This document shows, in pieces, positions 15,870 to 24,800 of a stretch of DNA of 26,863 bases. Made by a program: the position numbers and the translations under genes. Each line of letters starts with the position of its first letter. Position 1 is the stretch's first letter. The notes below the pieces were generated by a model. The model saw only the letters and a list, made by a program, of their open reading frames with translations. It did no database searches and was not told the DNA's origin. Where the stretch lies: positions 1 to 26,863 of the IMG/VR virus record IMGVR_UViG_3300009170_000022, one strand, 5' to 3'. Source of the DNA: a virus.

Positions 15870-18800
15870 CTATCCTACAATCTTTCTTATTGCACCAGTA
15901 TCTCTCAATCCATATCCCTTTCTTTGAATATTTGCAAATGTTGATAATCCAGAATCAACCGTCAATCCGGTAACTCCAATAGAAATTGGATTTGCAGATC
16001 TACTTAAATTATAAAATCTTCCCCAAGAGAATCGACCTAGTAAAGATCCACTAGTTGTTATTCCAGAAACATTAGTTGTTGAACTTATATTTGTAATAAT
16101 CTCAGCATTAGATCCATCTGGAATTAAATTATGAATATAATAAATGTTATCTAAACAAGTTGTACCAATACCAACTATAGAAGATTCTCCACTATCAATA
16201 GAGGTTACTTTATTACCAACTAAGGTATCGAAAATATAAACCGGATATCCAGTTGCTAGACCTACGAGTGATGGAGTATTAATATAAAACTTTAATGCTA
16301 AAGGATTGCCGTATATTCCAGTGGTCGTAGTTATACCAGTAATAATTCCAGAGAAACCCTCAACACCAGTAATATTTGTAACTAATTCATAATTTAAATT
16401 TGGACTATCTACAATAACTTGAGGTGGATTATTTCGACTATATCCAAATCCGGAATTTGTAATAGTAATTGGATATGCAATTTGCCCGTTTACAATTGAA
16501 ACTGATGCAGATGCTATTGTACCAATTCCAACTCCAATTTGCTGAGGGGAGGAAATTTTAACAGATAATGTTGTTCCAATATATCCAGATCCACTATTAG
16601 TAATTACAAGAGATTGTATTGTTCCTCCAACAGAAACTACAGCAGTCATACCTGCAGATACTGAATCTGTTCCTTGAACAATCAAAGCTTCGAAATTATT
16701 AATAGTAGTTGAATAATTATCTTCTTCATAATTAAAGAATTTTGCATTATCTACAAATATTTCATTTGATATATTTGAAATATTTTTAATTATTTTTGCA
16801 GTCGGGTAGATTTGTGGTTCAATAGAATCTCTAGATTTATAAACATAGTCTCCATTAATTACACTATCTACTTTTTGCTTTGTCCAACTAAATGGTCTGT
16901 AATTAATTTCATCAATTCCTAATCCAGTATATACATTAGTTTCTAATTTATCTGATCCTGGTATATTATCAATTCTTCTTATATCTTGAGTGATAGTTTC
17001 TGTATACAAATCATTTTTAAATACCTGAACAAGATCTCCAATTTTTACAGATTCATTAACATTAACACTAGCACTATCTACGTTTCTAGTTCCTCTATAG
17101 AAGAAAATTGAAATTTCATCTTCATTTATAGGTGCATTTGAGAATGTAAATGATGTACCACCTTCGAACTGATATGCTGATCCAGGTTCCTGAATTACTC
17201 CATTAATAAAAATGAGAAGAACTGAATTCAAATCAATATCTACAGAACTTGGATTTGATAAATCTTTTTCAAAACTCAATAATTGTCCATTGTAATATAA
17301 TGGGAATCTAATTCTAGATCCATCTTGTAAATTTTTAATTGAATCGATATAATCCAGTTCACCAAACTGCCAGGATGAGAATGAATCAGTAAATGTATCA
17401 AGAACCGTCAATTCAAATTCACTTACTGGATTGGAAAGATTTCTATCTACTACTAGACCTACAGGTTTGAATACATCGCCAATCTGGAATCCATATCCTG
17501 GTCTAGAAATACTGAATGATGAAACTTCAAATAATGTAGAACCAATTCCAGTTGTTGAACTTGCACCAACATCTAAAGTTATTAATAAATTTGATCCAGT
17601 ATCTGTAGTATTACCAATACCTCTTCTAGAAACTCCAATAACAGGAAGATTTTCATATGATGGTGATGAAATTTGGATAGTTGGATTTGTATATCCAGTA
17701 CCTCCATATACAACATTGAAAGTAAGAGTCCCGCCAGCACCTACCGTTGCAGTAATGGTTGCTCCATATCCAATATGACCAATTTCAGTAACACCGATAG
17801 AAACAATTCCATTATAACCAGAACCAAGAATATCAGTTGTTCCTAAACCAACAGAAACAATAGATCCAGAACTCACTACAGAGGTCACAGAAGATCCTAC
17901 AAGAGGTGCAAAACCCAATCCTGGTGTAGATCCTAAGGAAACAATAATTCCACCTCTTGGGAGTTGATTTTGATTAACATCAAAATCATTTTTAATGATG
18001 CTTCCATTGCTGGATGTAATACCAGTAAATACTACACTAGAAATACCAACAGATCCAAAAAATTCATAATTGTTTCCTGAATTATTTGTAGTAGTAGGTG
18101 TTTGGAAAATATCATTAATGAATAAAACTCCACTACCAGTTTGAATACCTGTAGTATTAATTCCTTGTACTTTTAATGTATATGTTTGTCCAATACCAGT
18201 AAACTGATCTGCTACATCATCATATATTACATTAGTAGAATAATCATTTCTTAAATAAACTCTACCTGCAAAATTTGAAGTTGGGAAAGGAAGATTTGAA
18301 AAATCTCTCTTCACTCTACCACTACCTTTAGGTGGTGCTGTAAAATAAATTTTACTTCCCACAATATTAAATGAACCTCTATAAACTCTAACTTCTGCAG
18401 AATCAGTGTGAGTTGTTACTGAAGATCCAACAAATCCTCTTTCAACTTGAACAATTGGTACAGATCCTATTCCAGAAATTGGACCAATACTTGTTGTTCC
18501 TAATCCAACAGAAACTATATTCATATACTCATGATCAATTTTAATCAAATCCTTTGGTTTTAATGTAGAAATACCACTTAATGCAAAATAAGTTGTACCA
18601 ACGCTGATTTGTCCACCATTATTTTCTAGTTTATGTGAAATAGGTGTAAATGTTATTGGTTTCTGTACTACACCATCAATAGAAATAATTGATTTTTCGA
18701 GTTTCTTACTCATCTCCAATTCATGAACATTTCCTTGACCAAAAGAAGTAAATGTAACATAAATGCCCGCTAAAGCATAATCTTTTCTAGTTGATAATTG

Positions 18801-21800
18801 GAATTGATCTGAATTTATACTAATTGCGTACACATCAGATGGTAAACGATTAGTAACAATTCCTGAAGAATTTAATGTTGCTCCAATTCCAACACTAGTC
18901 TCACCTACACCAATAAAAGATGATTTTGGTGTATATACTAATTGTTCTGCATTACTGAAGAAATGATCTTTAATAGTAAATATTCCAGTTGATGTATCCA
19001 AAACTGAAGTATCTGATGGATTAAAGATTTTTTTATAGATTGGAATTCCACCATAGTTTAAATCAAAATCGAGTTTATTTGATCTATCCCCATTAATACT
19101 ATCAAAAGCTGAAAGGATAATTTCTTCAGTTGCTGTCCCAAAATTCAAGATTTCTGGTTCATTATTATAATCATTTTCGGTATATAATACTTCATTATAA
19201 CTTTGAATTTGTAAATTCGCAGAAATTGAAGAATCTGGGTAGAATCTCAGTATTGCATTAGATCCTACTATTTCTCCTCCAAAAGTTCCAATTCCAGATG
19301 TACTCCCGATAGAAAGAAATGGATATTGTAAAGTATATACATCAAATTTATCTTGAATCATCATCACTTGATGTAATGCACTAGTTTGCCCATAAGAGAC
19401 ATAAACAAGTGACTTGACACTTGTCGAATTATCAGTATTAATACCAATAATATCAGATACTGTAGATGAAATATTGTAATTGGATGTTAAATAAGCACTT
19501 CTTTCAGAACCATCTGGTTGATTTATAGATGTAAATCTATAAGTACCAATTCCAATTGAAGTTGTCCCAAATCCAACTATTTTAGATCTAACAAGAATTG
19601 AATTTATATCATTATTTGCATATTCTAAGGATAGTTTTGATCCATTAATAACTGGATTAAATGAACCAATAAATTGAGTGGTGATACCAGAACTACTATC
19701 AAAATAATACTCTGCAAGGTAAGTATCATTTCCATCATGATCTAAGAATAATTCAACATAATTCATCCTATTTGTAACAGTGTTCAGAATTTGTATATTT
19801 ACGAATAATGATTCTACTGTATCCTTTTCGATTGAAATAATAGTTGCTGTAGATCCAACACCAACAACACTATTTGATCCGGTTAAGTTAACAAATCCTA
19901 CCGATTGAGTATTAATACCTGAAATATTTGAATTAAAGTTACTTTGAAGAACTTTAATATCATAATCAGTATCGAATATGTCATTAGGTAAAAATCTTAA
20001 AGATTTTGAATCAAAAGTATCGATACTTCCAATCAAATCCCCTAATTCAATTTCTGTATTTGTTAGTGTTCCCTTTTCTAAAGTAAAGACATCATCATCA
20101 TTAGAAAGAACTACCAATTCAGTTAACTGACGGGAAGAACTATTAGGATCAATTATCTGAACAAGATATTTGTAATAAGAATCTTCAAGAGTAGAAATAT
20201 CCACATATGGATCTTTTGAACTTTCTTTATTGGAAAATCTATTACTTACGTCATCAACAATTAAAACTCTGTTACTAATACAACTAATATAATCTGTCAG
20301 TTTTTTATTTTTTAATTTAAGATATTTTGATTTATTTTCATAAGTATCGATATCGATGGTTAAATCGAAATTATTAATAGTATCAACTCTCTTTTCTTCA
20401 ACTACATCTAGAACAATTAAGTCATTTGTAGTTTGTGTATATGAAGCAATACCGGATCTAGATTCAATTTGAACATCTGCAAAATTCTTTAAACCTGCAG
20501 TATGCAATAAACGATTTACTGGATCTACTAAATCATTAAATTGAATTGAACTTCTAACAGAATATGAAAGATTTTGATAATAATCATTATCACTTGTTAC
20601 CTGATAACTTTCATTAATTTTTCCGCTATCAGTTAACCAACCATAATCCTGTCTAATTGAATAATCTACTTGAAATTTTCCAGTATTTGGAACAATATCT
20701 GCTATAGTTGCTAATACTCCAGAATTTTTCCCTTTAATAACCTCATTTTTAGATAATGTATAGAATCCATCAACTTTAATATATTCTTGTCTAGATTCTT
20801 TTATGGTCAAATCTCTTTCAAAAAATCCAGTTCCTGTATTCGAAAGTAATTTTTCGCCAATTATAAAAGTAGAAAAACTTTGAACAACTTCAAATATGGG
20901 ATAATTTTTCTTATTGATAATTGATGCAAATGCAGTTTGATTAGTTTTTGCAAATCCTGGATTAGTAGTTAATCCTGCAATATTAAATTCAAGTCTTGCA
21001 GGATTGGTATTTTGATATGAAGTAACTGTAAAGAACTGGTAATTATAATCTGAAGAATTAAATCCAGTACCGTTTGTTCCTTCTTTCTGAATTCCTTCGA
21101 CGAATATTTCATCACCAACTTCAAAAACACTGGTTGAAAATCCAGCAATTGGAGTTGAAAGAATACATGTAACAATACCAGATACTGAAGAAGTTACGGA
21201 ATTAACTCCAACTCCATTACTATTATCAATAGCAATAATTTTATGATTTATTGAACTCAATCCATAAGATTTTACGTTAATAACAACTCCCGAAATTGAA
21301 TTTGAATATACTTTGCAGGTAAGTGATTCAGAATCAACTACTTGTAAAGTATCTGGATTGAATATAAGTAAATTTGGTGCGGATGAATAATTTTTACCAC
21401 CATCCAATACATTTACATTATCAATAGTGCTTGAATTTATTATTGATAATATTGGAGAAATATATGCTTCTGGTCTGAGAGTTTTATCGGAAGAATATTC
21501 AAATCCCTGATCCAAAACTCTAACTTTATTAATTCTACCAATACTAGTAGAAATTGATAATATATTGGCGTTAAATCCATTTTCGGAAGAAATATCTACA
21601 AACTTTGGAATTTTTTTGTAGGCATATCCTCCAAATAAGATTTGTAAATTATTAACTCCACCAATTGCAGTTTCTGATGTGGTAGAGTATTTCAATAAAT
21701 CACATTGTGATTGATTATATGATAATTGTTCTGGAATTTTATATAAGGAAATATTAAAAGTCGTTGCAGCAACACCTGAAATTACGTGAGATCCACTATA

Positions 21801-24800
21801 AACACTATCGATAAAGAAAATTTCTGAATAATTTCTTACTTCAGTATCTGGATTAGTAATAACTCCATTTTTTTCGAAAGAGTAATAAAGATTAGTTGGG
21901 AATCCATCGGAGTATCTGAGTGAATACGTCGATACAGTTCCTACACCAACTGTTCCAACTCCAGATATATTAAATTGAGAATCTAATCCTGTAGAAATAA
22001 ATTCATTATCAAAATTCTGATCATAATAGAATTTCAATTTATAATTAATTAAAGATGGATCCGAAAGATCAAATTTTAAAGTCGAATTTTTAACTACGTC
22101 AAGTTTTGGATTAATAAGACTAATAATATGACTAGTTCCTCCCACACCAATAATATCAACAACTTTTGGAATAGATTGATTCAAGTCCTTGAAAGTTTCT
22201 GTCAGTTGAATCTTATTATCATCAATTTTATATACAAAGTATCCACCAGTTGTTAATCCAGATGCAATTAAATCTGTAGAATTGTATTGAACTTTATCAC
22301 CAGTCTCAAAATGGTGAGAATTGATAGTTATTGTATCAGTAGTAGTATTAATATTTGAAGAATTAAATCCTACTGGATTAATTAATAATCTTTGTGAATT
22401 TTGGTCATATTTTACTCTTACTGATGTTGAAGAACCTACTCCAACAGAAATATTTGGTTTTACTTCCAGTTTCACAATATCCCCATTTTGCATATTATGG
22501 GAAGTTGAAACAGAAACTGTTGTTTTTATTTTCTCTACAGTCCCAATAACTTGATCATAATTACTGCCCAAAGAATACTCATAATTATTTGAACCATTAC
22601 TGAAGAAAAATAGACCTCCAGTGTTAGTAGTTAATCCTACGGAAGTTGTTAATCCGATAAAATCTTTTGATTTATTAATTACATAGACAGTTTCACTATT
22701 AGTTACAAACGGTAAATTAAAACTAGAACCTCCTGAGGTATTAGATACTACTAATGCAGAAGTTCCTGATTTTTTATTAAAAGTTACTTGCTGACCAGTT
22801 TTGAATGGATGATTCGGTAAGTAAATATTTTGAGTTGTAACTGAAATTTGTTGAGTATATTCCCCAACAGTATAAGTTAAATTGATTCCAATTCCTGCAG
22901 TTGTCCCAACTCCAACAGATTGATTTGGATTAAAATAAACAACATCATTAAGAGTTGAATCGAAATAACTTGTTTTAATTGGAATGGTAAATTTATTTGG
23001 TAAAATATTGACTATAGTAGTTGAGGTATGAGCAGCACCAATATCAGATCTACGAACTCTGAGAATTGAATTACTATCAAAAATATTCAATACTGACAAG
23101 ATTTCACTTTCTATAGTTATTGAACTCCCAACAGATACTGATGGTGGAATATTTGAAACAAAAATATCTTCAACCTTTCCTGGAACTACATTCGAAAGTA
23201 CATCTTTGAATAAAACAATTCTTTCTGAAGTCAATCCTACTTTATGATTTCCAAATAATTTGGAAATAGAAGTCGTTAATCCAGAAATTACAATATTATC
23301 TCCATCAAGTAATTCGTGATAAGGTTGATAAGAAACTAATACAGTATTTTGATCTTTCCAAGTTAAAATCGAATTGTTGTAAACATCTATTTGACTTTCG
23401 ATTTTATTAATCTGTTTTCCTAAAATACTTGAAACTACTGCACTTAATCCACCGCCATTAGTTCCATCATTATCAAACACTGCAACATCACCAATTTTGT
23501 AATTATCTCCAGATTCCAAAATTGTAAATGATTCTACTGATCCTTTCGAGACTGATTCAATCAAAGATACTTGATTTACGATTTCATTAGACTCAATTAA
23601 GAAATCATTATCAGCATAAGGATCATTTACTTTATATGGGAAAGTATTTCTAGATAAAGATGAATTATTAAAATCAAATGTTTGATTTAATGTGAAATTT
23701 TCTTCAATAAGAGGTGATCTGTATGAATCACCAATAAAATATGGATAATTTGCTACTAGAGTATTTGTACTAATATCTGTAGAGACTCCGACAAAATAAG
23801 CATATATCCCATTTGGAAATTCTGGAGTTTTACAAAATCTACCATTGTGAATATCTAAATCTCCAGAAGCATCAAAACTATAATCTTCAATAAAGAATCC
23901 AGGACCAAATGGAGAAGGGCGATTTATAATATTTGAAGTATTTAAAGTATATCCAGTGCTTAAAACTTTTAATGAAGAAGTTATATCTTCTGGATTGGAA
24001 TATCCATATGGACCATAAATTGGATTTCCATCATATGCCCATCCAATAATTGGTGAGTGTAATAACCCAGAGTCACCAAAATTAGAATTTCCAATATTAA
24101 CTGGATATCCAACAAATGCATACTCCAAATTATTTAAAGTATCTTCTAAAATTTCATCACCAAATTTAGATTGCTTATTGACTGTTAAGGATCTTATTGA
24201 ACTTACTATAAGAGCATTTTTTCCTGCTGGTTCAATTTTTATTTTAGTATTTTCAGCATTATAATTTGTACCACCATTAATGACTATTACTTTGGTGATT
24301 TTCTCATTTTCTATGATTGGTCTTAAAATTGCTCCAGTACCAGTTCCACTAACAATTAATTCTGGAGTTGAACTATATTCCAATCCACCAGTTAAAATAT
24401 CAACCTGACTAATAACTCCATTTTTAATTATTGCACTTAATTGAGCATTTTTTCCAGTTTTAAATGAAATTGTCGGAGTTTTTTGTAAATTTAAAATGTC
24501 CGATCCATAATTTGTTCCAGGTTCATAAAGATATGCATCTACAATTTCTCCAGTAACCACAGGAATTGCGGTAATTATTCCTACAATTGTGCTCCCAAAA
24601 GATACATTAACAGTTAAATTGATATTTGGATATTTGAATATATGATATCCCGAACCTACAGAATAGAATTTTATATAATTTTCTCTTTCATAGTTTGAAG
24701 TAATTGACGCACCAATTCCAACATCACATAATTTGAATGTATCATTATCAATTTTAAGAACATAATATTGATTACTAGTAGATAATCCAGAAATTGCAGT

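Noticed and set aside
17431-17778. Plus-strand ORF of 115 residues, the longest on that strand
   Set aside because: Proline/valine-rich antisense of the GxGY region of the giant gene. Antisense of glycine and threonine codons yields such open frames. Other plus-strand ORFs (1664, 3029, 4408, 5633, 7674, 11184, 22321) are rejected on the same ground.
20969-21175. Minus-strand 68-residue ORF inside the giant gene, and a similar one at 2382-2636 inside gp14
   Set aside because: Both are alternative frames within well-supported coding sequence, with Leu/Ile-rich shadow composition and no own signal.
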